Assembly (NCBI GenBank): GCA_004764695.1
Contig: SMSO01000035.1
Span: 1,796,001 to 1,860,000 of the forward strand
Reading direction: 5' to 3'
DNA length: 64,000 bases
Source: Schizochytrium sp. TIO01
Lineage: Eukaryota > Sar > Bigyra > Thraustochytrida > Thraustochytriidae
The notes under the pieces are model-generated. The model was not told where the DNA came from. It worked only from the letters and a program-made list of their open reading frames with translations, and did no database searches. This document shows, piece after piece, positions 21,001-29,942 of the stretch. Each line of letters opens with the position of its first letter. Positions within the stretch are counted from its first letter, which is position 1. Made by a program: the position numbers and the translations under genes.

Positions 21001-23403
21001 GTAACGCGTAGTCTAGTAGATGCGATCGACAACCGTGACTTGCCAGCTTTGGAGCAGCTCATCCTTCGTGCAATTGAGCTTGGCATTCGTGGCAGTACAT
21101 TGGAGGAGGCCACACGTATGCGTGCAGAACTCAAGGACTCTGCCGACGTGATGAGTGACATCACCGCTGCCATGAAAGCAATTAACATTCGTGCTCGGTC
21201 ACACGAGGGTCTTGTACCTTCTGATCTCGACCCTCTGTCTGAGGCGATCCACCGTGCTCAGTCTGCTGGCTTTGATGAAGATGAAGATGATGAACTTTTC
21301 GATGCAATTGCTTTCGAAGAACGTATGCATCGTCAAATCGAAGTGCAGCGTCAGATTGATGCTGCGTTGGAAGAAAACTCTGATGCGGCTTTGCGGGAAG
21401 TTGCGCCCTTAATCCAAGAGCTTGGCTTGGAGACAGGTAAGGCCAAGCAGGTTATGGCCGAGGTTCGCGAACGTGGTGCTGCCCGCACTCATAAAGAACG
21501 TGAAGAGGCCAAGGCTACCCGTGAGGTCAACCGCCAGCAGCTTCGCGAGGCAACTGAGGAGGAACGTCTTAAGGATGATCTCATGCGTGTTGTGCAGGCT
21601 GGAAATGACGAGAGCCTTCAGAACCGCCTTGTGGAGGCCACGGATGCGTCTTATTCATTTGAGAAGTTTTATAAGATTCGATCGGACGAGGACTACACTG
21701 AGTATGTAGAGGAAGATAACAAGCAGTATTATGCGAATACCAAACTGTGCGCTCAAGCAAAACCTATACCCAAGAGTATCTTAGATATGGATGACGACCT
21801 CTCTCGCACTGCCGTGGCCAATTTCAAGGCAATTTTGCAATACTCTGGACTGATGTCCAACTCCTTTCCGACTGCCATGGCTGGCTACGTCATGGTTCGG
21901 GGACAAGAAATCCCTGAACTTTCTGACGAGATTTACATTCAACTGATGAAGCAGCTGAACAAGAATAACAAGACCCTCATTCTTGATCGTACATGGGCTC
22001 TCATGTGCATGGTGACCCGCACGTTTCCACCCTCGACTGAATTTGAGCCTTACGTTTTTAACTTTCTGATCTCAAGGCGTGGTGGTCGTGGTCTGGCTGG
22101 CAACTTTGCGCACTTGTGTCTTATTCAGCTTCATGGAACAATCGAAATTGGCCCCTCCCCATTCTTGCCAGACATGGACATCGTAGAGTCGTATTCATCT
22201 CACCCGGCAATTCTTGCTGAGATCCGCCAGGCCGACGGTTCACGCGTGCATATCCCTGTGACTCCAAACCAAGACATTGGCTACGTGCTTGAGATTTGCA
22301 ATCAAAATGCAAAAATTCCCAGTGACGAACAGGGTCTCTATGCCATTTTTGTGATTGACGGTAACCAGCGTTCAGATCTCAGTTACCGCGAGCGCCTCAT
22401 TCGTTTCTATAGGAAATACAATCGGGCTAAACTCCCTTACGTGGATTACTTCTTATCAAATTGGCAAGGTACTGAGGAGGCCATGTTTGCTACCTTGGAA
22501 AAGAAGTATGGCCCGGAGCCTAGTCCGGATGAGCTGCTTTTGAGTGATGATGCTACCGGTGGCAAGTCCGAGGAATCATCTCACTCCTTATTGCGTTTAC
22601 CAGTGACTGCGGCGCGCTCTGCTGCTAAGCTTTTGGGGCTATCCAATGACAACACCCAGACTCCGCCACCCTCTCAGGCTTGGCCATTGCCATGGTGGGC
22701 TAGTCCTGGTGATGTGTACAGTCGTATGGCGGCTCAGGATCGCGCGCCTGTGTTCTCGCACAAGCGTCTCATTATTTCCAAGGATGAGCCTTACAATGAG
22801 AGGTTATTCCCTCAAGTTAATGAAGCAATTCGTGAAGGTGATTTACCTCTTTCTTCTCCTGAAACGATGGCTGAGTTCGCTCTGATTGACTTGACGATTC
22901 AAAATGGCGGCAAGAAGGTCACCAGAATCAAGGGTCGATCCTTGCAAGATGCCGTAATGGAAGTTATCCCCTCTTCTCTAGCCAAGACCCTCCCGGCAAC
23001 GGAGTGGGAGGCCCTGATGATTGAGGCACAAGATCGCTTAAACCTTCCTCGCACAATTCAGAAATTGCAGTCTGCATATTACGCAAAAGCTCAGCTGCTC
23101 GAGACTTTCGGTATGACAACTTTTACTTGCCAGAGGTATCAGACAGAGAAGTCAATGAAGCTCGGAATTAACCTGTTTGGCTTGCATAGGCTTGATGATG
23201 AGGGCGAGCATATTCTGGAAACCATTCCATTTTCTGAAGTGCACAAATTTGGGGCGTCGGGCTCCTTTTTCTGGCTCCTGATCAAGAATGGAAAGTCGAA
23301 CGAGACACGCTACTTTCGCAGTCTCACACCCTGGAGTCTGTACTCCTCTGTCTACACGGTGACCCACTACGCTGCTGAAAAGTATAACGCTAGCCTGAAG
23401 TGA
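18022..23403 (+). CDS. MyTH4-FERM class myosin with helical-repeat neck/tail
   Basis: 1793 residues, intronless. The motor covers ~60-745 with P-loop GESGAGKT (157-164), switch I NDNSSRFGK (~209) and switch II DIFGFE (~444). One clear IQ motif follows at ~757-780 (IILQKVARGFIARRRMGRV). Residues ~790-1200 hold about seven related units of ~45-60 residues with the pattern L-x-x-A-h-x-x-x-D-x-x-x-L-x-x-h-h-x-x-A-x-x-L-G-h, predicted as helical hairpins. A MyTH4 domain spans ~1215-1375, then a FERM domain ~1395-1790 interrupted by a Pro/Ser-rich insert (~1510-1560). MyTH4-FERM myosins move cargo along actin and bind membrane proteins or microtubules, as in filopodia and phagocytosis. All nucleotide-binding motifs are intact. 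I cannot assign a class number; the tail resembles classes VII, X, XV and XXII only in its end domains. Confidence 0.93.
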   Translation: MPRFEKSSYVFVPSDEDCWVAAQAETGFDPGKPGMVKLLESGRRLKLSADETKNVTEMDEQSLDDVPDMVSLKKLDEASILHNLRIRYAQDEIYTKIGSILVAINPFKVLTIYNPEVVQDYIHQSGEDMAPHVFGIADAAYRNLVSFGKDQSCIVSGESGAGKTETTKLFLQYLGERSGGSDRSANLREQILEANPLMEAFGNAKTIRNDNSSRFGKLIQVHFNNRRGEIVGGSITQYLLEKSRLVQQAENERNYHIFYQLCAAASKDPVLSDRLNLQSADQYWYLNQSTGKSSAQVPTINDDNDWSNTIIAMDVMGVSEDERNDICQVLAGILNLGNINFSGTTDRSAVENHDVLELAASQLGADPDALEKALIMRNRGNARESVYSEQSVDDARDSRDALAKATYSFLFDWLIERINECLSAQLDGGRNLNPEEHSMVGVLDIFGFEFFEHNSFEQLCINYCNEKLQGHFNDFIFKLEQEEYRRENLDVSQVEFVDNGEVLATLEDRQNGVFAILDEENRLPRGTDEGFLTKTLKHTNNFLVAPKASRKDKTAAFTFIVVHYAGNVAYDSRGFLEKNRDLLLPDLATLGSQSSFPFMSNLFKRGQQHVSQGKRRGSVEANRKTIGAQFKEQLGTLMSLLNSTEPHYVRCIKPNSEKVPDRFDAPLCFGQLRSAGLLEVCRIRKIGYPVRKTFTEFVRRYWPLAYGQANTSSSPEELGAILEESGLLTHGEWQIGTTKVFMRNAQFDTIEAARDASVASKAIILQKVARGFIARRRMGRVKSFRNDLESAMATRKVDKIKEVLLRSGVLPFQGRHLSFVKDARELVHRLEEEQHVIDMLEEAIAKKDRSALETAVSTAKNMGIGRKSLVARAGKTLELIEKRKAASAELVAAVDSRDAAKLAAAIKNAEALEMQDTAEYRDAATLQSQVDQESATLNDLQRAVKKKDIDGIKAILPRVAELGLQGDALVAEAQSLSKAEAKRSAAAEASMRMVTRSLVDAIDNRDLPALEQLILRAIELGIRGSTLEEATRMRAELKDSADVMSDITAAMKAINIRARSHEGLVPSDLDPLSEAIHRAQSAGFDEDEDDELFDAIAFEERMHRQIEVQRQIDAALEENSDAALREVAPLIQELGLETGKAKQVMAEVRERGAARTHKEREEAKATREVNRQQLREATEEERLKDDLMRVVQAGNDESLQNRLVEATDASYSFEKFYKIRSDEDYTEYVEEDNKQYYANTKLCAQAKPIPKSILDMDDDLSRTAVANFKAILQYSGLMSNSFPTAMAGYVMVRGQEIPELSDEIYIQLMKQLNKNNKTLILDRTWALMCMVTRTFPPSTEFEPYVFNFLISRRGGRGLAGNFAHLCLIQLHGTIEIGPSPFLPDMDIVESYSSHPAILAEIRQADGSRVHIPVTPNQDIGYVLEICNQNAKIPSDEQGLYAIFVIDGNQRSDLSYRERLIRFYRKYNRAKLPYVDYFLSNWQGTEEAMFATLEKKYGPEPSPDELLLSDDATGGKSEESSHSLLRLPVTAARSAAKLLGLSNDNTQTPPPSQAWPLPWWASPGDVYSRMAAQDRAPVFSHKRLIISKDEPYNERLFPQVNEAIREGDLPLSSPETMAEFALIDLTIQNGGKKVTRIKGRSLQDAVMEVIPSSLAKTLPATEWEALMIEAQDRLNLPRTIQKLQSAYYAKAQLLETFGMTTFTCQRYQTEKSMKLGINLFGLHRLDDEGEHILETIPFSEVHKFGASGSFFWLLIKNGKSNETRYFRSLTPWSLYSSVYTVTHYAAEKYNASLK

Positions 23404-24060
23404 TGCAGAAAAGCGTGGTTACCGCACACTCACATTCAGTGTTTTGCTTCTTCGCAAGAAGTCACATTAGTTATCACTGATGTTACAATAAAGAAGAACC
23501 AGAAACACTTGCACAAATATGTTTCTGCTCCATTGTCCCGTCTAAACACATGTGTTCCGTTTGTCGGGTTCTTTAGATTGGCAGCTTAGACAAGTCAATT
23601 GTTCACTTATAAAACAAACAAATATTCCTGATGTTGTGTCTTTCTTAAATGCCTTTCTTAAACAAAATAATTCGTCTTTATTGGGTGCATCTTGTTGCGT
23701 CCTTAGGCCTCGCTGTTTGTAAACCTAGCATTTATTTTCTCTTTAACGTCCTTACAGGATTGCATTCTACTCTCACAATGACAGTTTTTTTTAACCGTTC
23801 TCAAATAATTTGTTACGCGTTATCAGCAATCGCTCATATAATCCCTGCAATCTATGGTTCTAATGTTTGATATTTTCAGACTGCCTTCGTTCCATTTCTT
23901 CGTAAACTGTACTTTCCCAAAGGAATCCCTCCGGTGACTTCAAATAGTAGCTTTGTAAAAAAGAAATGTGAAAAAGAAGTGATCAATTTTCCATTTTATT
24001 TTCTTAATAATAATAAAATTCTCTAACAGTTTCAACAATGCAAATCTTCATTCTTGCACC
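23404..24060. other. Intergenic, myosin to BORCS5-like gene
   Basis: Myosin 3' UTR with an AATAAAG word near 23487. A 73-codon hydrophobic ATG frame (23649-23870) is present but has no recognisable feature and is not called. AT-rich sequence (AATAATAATAAAA) at ~24005 precedes the next gene. Confidence 0.5.
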
Positions 24061-24735
24061 ATGGGCCACAGTAGCTCTCGCGCTGACGATAGTGGTTCAC
24101 ACGGTCCTCGTTCTCGCGGAGAAAGCGTCTCGAGGCACCGCTCTTGCACTGAGGAAAACCGTGGCCCTGGCCTTGGCATTTCCTCTTCTTCTACGTCAAC
24201 TTCGTCTTCATCTTCGTCTCTTTTATCGCCAAAGTCTCCTTCATCATCTTTGGAGGGTGCTCAAGGACACGTGCAAGACCTTTTGCGCGATGTCCGTCCA
24301 TTTGAGCTGCCTTTGAAGGAAAAGTCAAGCTTAGGCGGCATGCGTACTGTGCGAATGCCGGAGAACGATTCCGTAGAAAACATTCAACCTGAGGCGGGCT
24401 TAGATGTTTTACACACGATTCAAGAGAAGACTAAATTACAGACGGGATTTCTGCTCGCTAAACAGAAGCAAATTCACTTAGCAGGCAAAGCAGCTGCCAA
24501 AAGGGCTGAAGAAGCTGATGTTGAGTTCTATGTAGCTGCAGATAAGTTTGCACGACAGTGCGCCGTGCTTGAAGATGTTGGTCCGCTCATGGACGAAGTG
24601 CAGCACGCCTGCGAGCTGCTTAGAGGTGCTATTGCACAATGCGAGCGTCTACAAGATGAGCTTGAAACAAAGTTTGGTATTCCTCCAGAGGAGCCGCTGC
24701 GGTTTCCAGCGCTTGAGCCGGCAACTTTAGCTTGA
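24061..24735 (+). CDS. BORCS5-like lysosome-positioning complex (BORC) subunit
   Basis: 224 residues. It begins MGHSSSRADD, a good N-myristoylation signal, then a Ser-rich low-complexity stretch to ~65, then a conserved-looking core: RDVRPFELPLKEKS, a long amphipathic helical region (~110-200) and a short C-terminal tail KFGIPPEEPLRFP. Human BORCS5 has the same plan: myristoylated N-terminus, a short motif around IPTFQPLLKG, helices, and a tail LPEGERLEPF. BORC sits on lysosomes and recruits Arl8 and kinesin. Order of features, length (196 in human) and end motifs agree, but similarity is weak, so this is a tentative call. There is an in-frame intact ORF with no introns. Confidence 0.5.
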   Translation: MGHSSSRADDSGSHGPRSRGESVSRHRSCTEENRGPGLGISSSSTSTSSSSSSLLSPKSPSSSLEGAQGHVQDLLRDVRPFELPLKEKSSLGGMRTVRMPENDSVENIQPEAGLDVLHTIQEKTKLQTGFLLAKQKQIHLAGKAAAKRAEEADVEFYVAADKFARQCAVLEDVGPLMDEVQHACELLRGAIAQCERLQDELETKFGIPPEEPLRFPALEPATLA

Positions 24736-25581
24736 GTCAAGTGAAAAATCCCCATGAATGTGATGAATGATGTCCTCATCGCCGGCTAGTCAGCTGACCG
24801 TGTGGGTAGATTGGCTGTATATTGTAGAAAAGAATATCTATAAGCGAGTACATTCGAGTTTTAAATTCGAAGTTGCTAATGTGCTTGAGCAATCTCAGGA
24901 TAATGTTGTAAACAAATATAGATTTTCTTCTCAAATTTTGTTTCTGACGAATCCAGTGATCTGACGAAATGGGCATTACACTAAAGTAAAATTCAAAGGT
25001 AGCCAACTTTACTGATGGGTAGGTTATGATCATGTTATTGAGCATCGTAAAGATATATTTTTATTTTCTGAAAAGAAACAAAAGACAAACGCTAAGAAGA
25101 GAAAATGGTTGTATCACTATGTATTTTCCAGCAAACCAAGGAACCCTCACGCAACTATCTTTTGCTCGATTATCTGCCATCAAGACGAGACATCCAGGTG
25201 GAGGCCAGCGTATAGCGTGGGTGTATTTCATAACAATCCTACTGCTACGGTCCTTACCTTGCAGCGGCCTATGTTAAACAGGACTGTAAATGTTCAGACG
25301 AAGGCTAAAATGGCGGCTATTTGAATAGAAAACATGTCTTAAAGGTCGCTACCATTGCATCGCTGGAAGAAGCCTAGAATGTCCTTGATCCTGTGTACGT
25401 ACAATAAATTATTTGTTCATGGATAATGAGAACCGGAATTACCATGTTTCGTTAGTTTTTTTGTTACATTTTAAAAGCTTACCCCATCGTTAGAAGCCCA
25501 AACACCTCGGCTCAATACAGAACTTGTATAGAACATATGGCATTTGAAAATACCCATAGAATTAAAAGATAAAAGAGAAAC
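24736..25581. other. Convergent 3' intergenic region
   Basis: AT-rich spacer between the BORCS5-like and RMD1-like genes. Overlapping short frames on both strands show no conserved features. Several AATAAA-like words are present. Confidence 0.5.
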
Positions 25582-27333
25582 TTACAGAACACCCCAGACA
25601 ACTTGTACTACGACCTCACAGAGAATAAGCCAAATGATGATCCACTCCAGCTTGCTGGCATGCTGGTTTTCTACCTGGGAACTGAGAACGTCAAGAAGCT
25701 CACGAACACAGTCAAGACGCTTATTGAGGATTTCAAGACGGTCATCTTGCTCCATGTAGTCACACATACGGCGATAGACGGGGTCGAATTCGTCATGATG
25801 CCAAAAGAACTCCGGGGTACCAAGAATGTCGCTCTCCAGGTTGATCATGTTTCGCTCAAGAAACAAGCGGCCAATCTCTCGTGAGATGGCAGTCTGAGAC
25901 ATGTTAATTTTACCTTCACGGGCAAGAGTCACTGGGATATGCTCATTGCGTTCGATAATCTGATCTAGGCGGTACTCATACACAGAAAGCAGAGAAGACT
26001 GAGCAACAGCAAAGGATACAGCCAGACGCTCTACGGGATCGCCAGACGAAAGTTCGATTGTGTCATTGCGCACACGACTCTGCGAGCCAAAAAAGTACTC
26101 CATATCATCAGCAGCTGACTCCGCAGCATCCTCGTCAAGCATACGGCGGCAGTAAGCTGCGAGAGAACGCACGAGGCGCATCTCATGATCTTCACTTTCC
26201 CAGTTCCAACACACGACACAACCAAAGCCAAAAAGAAAGACTTCACGGTGACCCGAGTTAGGAACTACTTCATCATGCCAGTGACGACCCTCGACATCTG
26301 AGTACTCATCTTCCTCAAAGTCCGAGAGGATTCGTGAAGACGAGGTCTGCCTCTTCGTGGAGGCTTGGCGCCGTGCATTGGACTCGGAGGATTCTTTAGC
26401 AGCCCCGTCGAAGGAACCATTTGCGGCTTCTTCCGTCCCAGTGGGTGCTACAGTGGCAGCACTACTGTTGCCTCCAACGGGCTCTATTCTCTGGCGCAAG
26501 TGAAGGACATCGAAAAAGATTGATGCCTGCCAGGCCGGGCTATCAATGGTGTCTCGCGTGTGAATGTTCAAGGCCTGAGTGCGAGGTGACAGCGGCACTG
26601 TGCGACGGCTGCTGTTCCAGTTTGCAGGCGGAAGGATTGTACTCTTGTTGGTTCCAATCTTGAACGTGTGAGGATCTGAGATGATATTGTTGCCCAAAGT
26701 GCCAGGTGTAATGGAAGAGCTAGATGTTGATTCACAACGCTGACGAACCTGCAGCATGTGCGCGTAAACATCATCAAGATCAATTTCATTGGCTGGGCAA
26801 TATACAGCAATGCGCCCTGTCCTCTCCTCAGCAGCATCGGCGACGATCCGGCGAAATTTGCCCTTAATGCGACGCGGGATCTTGCGCGGTAGCTTGTTAC
26901 TGACACCACGTTTTGTGGACGTAACGCCAGGGAAGCGAGCTTTGGAGGGAATCATTGGCAGTCTGTCTTGGATGAGACGGCCTTTAGAACGGGTTGCACG
27001 GTTGTCATCTTCGCTCATGGCACCGTCGCTATGATATCTAAGGCGTTTGCCATTCTCGTCAGAGTGGTCTGAGTCGTAGTCTGCGTTGTGGTATTCGTCA
27101 TCTTCCTCATCCACGTTGCGCATTTGGCTCGTACGGCGACTCGCCACAGCGGCATAATCACCTTCAGAGGCTCTGCGCATAACGTCATCGCGACGCATTA
27201 CATCTCTGCGCATAGATCCCTGAGAGCTGAGTGGGGATCCATCAAAGCTGTGGTCATTCTGCTGATGGCGTTCCTCTTCTTCAGAACCAACGCTCTCGGC
27301 GTTACGTCCAAGGAGGGGTCTGCGATCCACCAT
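25582..27333 (-). CDS. RMD1/DUF155 family membrane protein
   Basis: 583 residues from ATG 27333. The N-terminal ~160 residues are polar, Arg/Asp/Ser-rich and probably disordered. IAVYCPANEIDLDDVYAHM (~173) opens the conserved part; the DUF155 core lies at ~360-550: EVFLFGFGCVVCWNW, a YFFG motif, ERLAVSFAVAQSSLLSVYE, and ISREIGRLFLERNMINLESD. A membrane helix ends the protein (EWIIIWLILCEVVVQVVW). This matches the yeast Rmd1/Rmd8 and human RMND1 family (mitochondrial or internal-membrane proteins; RMND1 supports mitochondrial translation). There is no clear mitochondrial presequence, so the yeast Rmd1-type cytosolic/membrane form is more likely than the RMND1 type. Family call firm, role inferred. 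Confidence 0.88.
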   Translation of the reverse strand: MVDRRPLLGRNAESVGSEEEERHQQNDHSFDGSPLSSQGSMRRDVMRRDDVMRRASEGDYAAVASRRTSQMRNVDEEDDEYHNADYDSDHSDENGKRLRYHSDGAMSEDDNRATRSKGRLIQDRLPMIPSKARFPGVTSTKRGVSNKLPRKIPRRIKGKFRRIVADAAEERTGRIAVYCPANEIDLDDVYAHMLQVRQRCESTSSSSITPGTLGNNIISDPHTFKIGTNKSTILPPANWNSSRRTVPLSPRTQALNIHTRDTIDSPAWQASIFFDVLHLRQRIEPVGGNSSAATVAPTGTEEAANGSFDGAAKESSESNARRQASTKRQTSSSRILSDFEEDEYSDVEGRHWHDEVVPNSGHREVFLFGFGCVVCWNWESEDHEMRLVRSLAAYCRRMLDEDAAESAADDMEYFFGSQSRVRNDTIELSSGDPVERLAVSFAVAQSSLLSVYEYRLDQIIERNEHIPVTLAREGKINMSQTAISREIGRLFLERNMINLESDILGTPEFFWHHDEFDPVYRRMCDYMEQDDRLEILNKRLDCVRELLDVLSSQVENQHASKLEWIIIWLILCEVVVQVVWGVL

Positions 27334-28163
27334 CTTGCCTTGTCGATGTACTTTCTAGTCAAAGGTCAACGCAATTTGCAAGTCTGTATCCGAAACTACG
27401 CTAATGTAATTTATGCGCAGTGCTCTTCTTCCCACTACCCAGTAGGTACTACTAGTGACTTTGCCCTGAATTTATGGGCTTCTTCAAACTGCGCTTTGCA
27501 GGAGATCTGTAATCTATCCGAGGTTGTCAATCCTGGTCGTCGTTCGCAGAACCTGTACTTTGCCAAGTTCGAACGGGTTGATGTAGCGCAAGTGCAAACT
27601 AGAAGTACTGCCAGCCGCAAGCACCTAACGAACGAAAGGAGAAAGAAACGCAAAAGGAAACAAAAGCAAGGAAAGAATGAAAGAAGAATGAAAGAAAGCT
27701 ACGTTGCCAGGCGCGGCCGATGTCTCCGCGAACCCGAGCTACTCGGAGCGCCAAGGACGGGCCCAGCAAGGCTGTGGTAGCTTGTATGTCACGGGGGGGT
27801 CCTCCAGAAGGCCCTCGCAGAAATAGATGCGTCCGCGGACCAAAGTCTCTGCGCGAACGCTCTGCAGCAGTGACTGGATGCAGAGGAATCGAGGTTTGCT
27901 TTCTCTCATTCATTTCCCTCATTCAATTCTTCTTTTTCTTCTTATCCTCTCTATTGATTATTCATAAGGCAGTCTATGATGATGATGCTGTTTTTATCCT
28001 AATTTTCTATTGAACCTTAATTGACTAAATAAATAAACACACTTTTTTCTTCTTTTCTTTTTTAAATTTCATTGTACTATTATGACAATATAGGTTATAT
28101 TTATTTAATTAATTATAAAATAAAATAAAAATTGAAAGCTATCACATCCTTCATCATCATGAC
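27334..28163. other. Gene-poor region upstream of RMD1-like gene
   Basis: Contains the RMD1-like promoter, a GAAAGAATGAAAG-type purine run (~27635-27700), a GC-rich island (~27700-27890) open in more than one frame, and an AT-rich tail (~27930-28140). An ATG frame at 27720-28013 passes from GC-rich into a Phe/Leu-rich AT segment and is not convincing. Confidence 0.45.
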
Positions 28164-28622
28164 ATGATTGTGGCAACCTCGCTAGAGAGTAGTGAAGAAA
28201 AAGGGGCAATCAGGCAGCCTGAAGGAGAGGAGACAACTCAATTGGTGTGTCCCTCAACCATTTCATTTGCTCCCCAATGCACCAGCCATGACTCATGCAA
28301 GAACTCTGACTGCCCACAAGCAGATGACAGCTTCCATCTCAACTCTATTACCACCTCTCAGGTAGGTGCACGTAGTCTCCATCTACGGATAATTCTTAAT
28401 TTGTTCTTTCTAAAGCTCTTCCTTTCTTTTCTTTCAGGAATTCGTCATCGCAGATCAATTGCAATTATTGCAGTCGCTGTCTTCGCATGGCCGCTCTTGA
28501 CGATCATCGAGGTCCAGGCAAAGCCAGCATCGCCGACGGCGCCAGTAGAACGTGCATTAGGGCCAGACACCAGTGAAATCGCAGCTCAATTCGCACAAGA
28601 AGAGCAGACTGCTACACCTTAG
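28164..28622 (+). CDS. Candidate small gene, possibly spliced
   Basis: The frame is open from ATG 28164 for 152 codons. Inside it lies a strong intron signature: CAG/GTAGGT at 28361/28362 and TTTCTTTTCTTTCAG ending at 28437, with CTTAAT as a possible branch site. Removal of 28362-28437 (76 nt) gives an 86-residue protein ending at 28500. Using a donor four bases later (GTAG/GTGCAC, 72 nt) keeps the frame and gives ~128 residues with a hydrophobic segment (SIAIIAVAVFAWPLL) and a Gln/Glu-rich tail. No family recognised. The intron borders are good; which product is made is open. Confidence 0.35.
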   Translation: MIVATSLESSEEKGAIRQPEGEETTQLVCPSTISFAPQCTSHDSCKNSDCPQADDSFHLNSITTSQVGARSLHLRIILNLFFLKLFLSFLSGIRHRRSIAIIAVAVFAWPLLTIIEVQAKPASPTAPVERALGPDTSEIAAQFAQEEQTATP

Positions 28623-29610
28623 TGGCGCTCCTCCAGTGCTCTTGCAAACATTCTTGCTATCATTGAATCAACTTGGGAATGAATAAGCGCCAGAGACAAT
28701 GCTGCCAAGACGTAATTGACGACCCGAAAGAGCTTCAAGCAAGCTGACGGCGAAGTCGTGGCCTTGCGCTGGCACTGCTCTTGAAGCTCGACTTTATCGC
28801 AGTCGCAGGAGGTGCGAGCTAAGTTGCGCAAGACGGCCGACCTTGCGCTCTTTGCATCATCAGCTCACGCAGAATCTGCAAAACCTCTGCAACAACGCAA
28901 AACCACCAGCCTTTGACTCACTCCACGCTCAGAGTTGAGTCAGGTGCCTCGCAAGAGAACTCGAGTCGCAAGTGCTCCAGTCATCGCCACGAATCAATCG
29001 CAAAGTTCGCACTCGCAGTGATTAATGAGCGAATGAATGAGTGAGTGAGTGATTGTGCAGGTCTCACCGTTCTTGGCAGCCGCACACACTGCCGTCGCTA
29101 GCTATAGCTTCTTCGTTTATGAAAGCAGGCAGACTCATCGACCATTCTGCAAGCCATCGCTGGTGGCATGTATGCCTCGGGCGGTGGATCTCCACAAGCC
29201 CGTGCCACAGGTTCTATGCGCAGATGCCTTGGCAGCTTTGAGGGAAAGGATGTCAGTGAATCGATCGAAGCCTCTTAGGCCAAATGAGAAGAATCTCCAT
29301 TGTTGTTGTTGTATGATTGTGAGAAGAAGAAAAGACAAGAAAGAAAGAAAAACCAGCTATATGGTCAAGTGACACTCCTATGGTTTAAGGTAAGCGTATA
29401 CTAGCTACGTTCGCCCGAAATAAAAGTTGAACAGGACACCAGAGACCAGAGACCGGAGTTCCGGTATAGTGTCCCGGAATTCCTGGTGGTTTCATTCACC
29501 ATGCAAGAATTATTGGCTCATCTGCCATGCTGACGTGAGCTCAAAAAAACTCGCGGGGGGGGGGTAAGAGAACGTAGGAGAGAACAGGCGAAAATCTGGG
29601 GGGAAATTCT
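28623..29610. other. Gene-poor region
   Basis: GC-moderate sequence with no long frame. Shows a GAATGAATGAGTGAGTGAGTGA run at ~29030-29052, a GAAAGAAAG run at ~29336-29350, a partial inverted repeat with CCGGAGTTCCGG and CCCGGAATTC at ~29440-29490, and a run of ten G at 29555-29564 followed by a fragment (TAAGAGAACGTAGGAGAGAA) that matches the end of the element at 29611. Confidence 0.5.
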
Positions 29611-29803
29611 AGCTAGCGGGAGAGAACGTAGGAGAGGAGCACTCTAAAGTAAGGTTTGTTAACCTAATCCCTATGGGTAATAACTAGTTGGTTAAAATAT
29701 TACCTAACCTAATCCCTATGGGTAAAAACTAGTTGAGTAAAATATTAGTTGCTTAATAAACCTTACTTTAGAGTGCTCCTCTCCTACGTTCTCTCCCCCA
29801 GCT
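29611..29803. mobile_element. MITE-like element with ~50-bp terminal inverted repeats
   Basis: The left arm (~29611-29661) and right arm (~29754-29803) are inverted copies: the core GAACGTAGGAGAGGAGCACT continues into CTAAAGTAAGGTTT, with one mismatch and one indel over ~50 bp. Between them lie two direct copies of a ~42-bp unit (29661-29702 and 29706-29747, sharing AACCTAATCCCTATGGGTAA). There is no coding capacity. A piece of the same terminus occurs just outside at 29565-29585. Structure fits a non-autonomous DNA transposon or a long hairpin. No clear target-site duplication was recognised. Confidence 0.65.
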
Positions 29804-29942
29804 GGCGGTTTTGATGAAACATAGAGGCGAAGAGTTAGAACTTTGTCAAGATAAATGTTTTGCTTTGTTGTAAATGGGAGGCAATCCCTCAACCTCGGTA
29901 TGAAAAGCAGGCAGTTCCCTGTTTACAATTCTCGCGTCTACG

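Noticed and set aside
27088-27780. 230-codon + strand frame at the start of the RMD1-like gene
   Set aside because: About a third is antisense to the RMD1-like coding region and the rest is low-complexity Lys/Arg sequence over a purine repeat.
29420-29500. Partial palindromes around CCGGAGTTCCGG and CCCGGAATTC next to the MITE-like element
   Set aside because: The arms do not pair well over their length, so they are not called as a second element.
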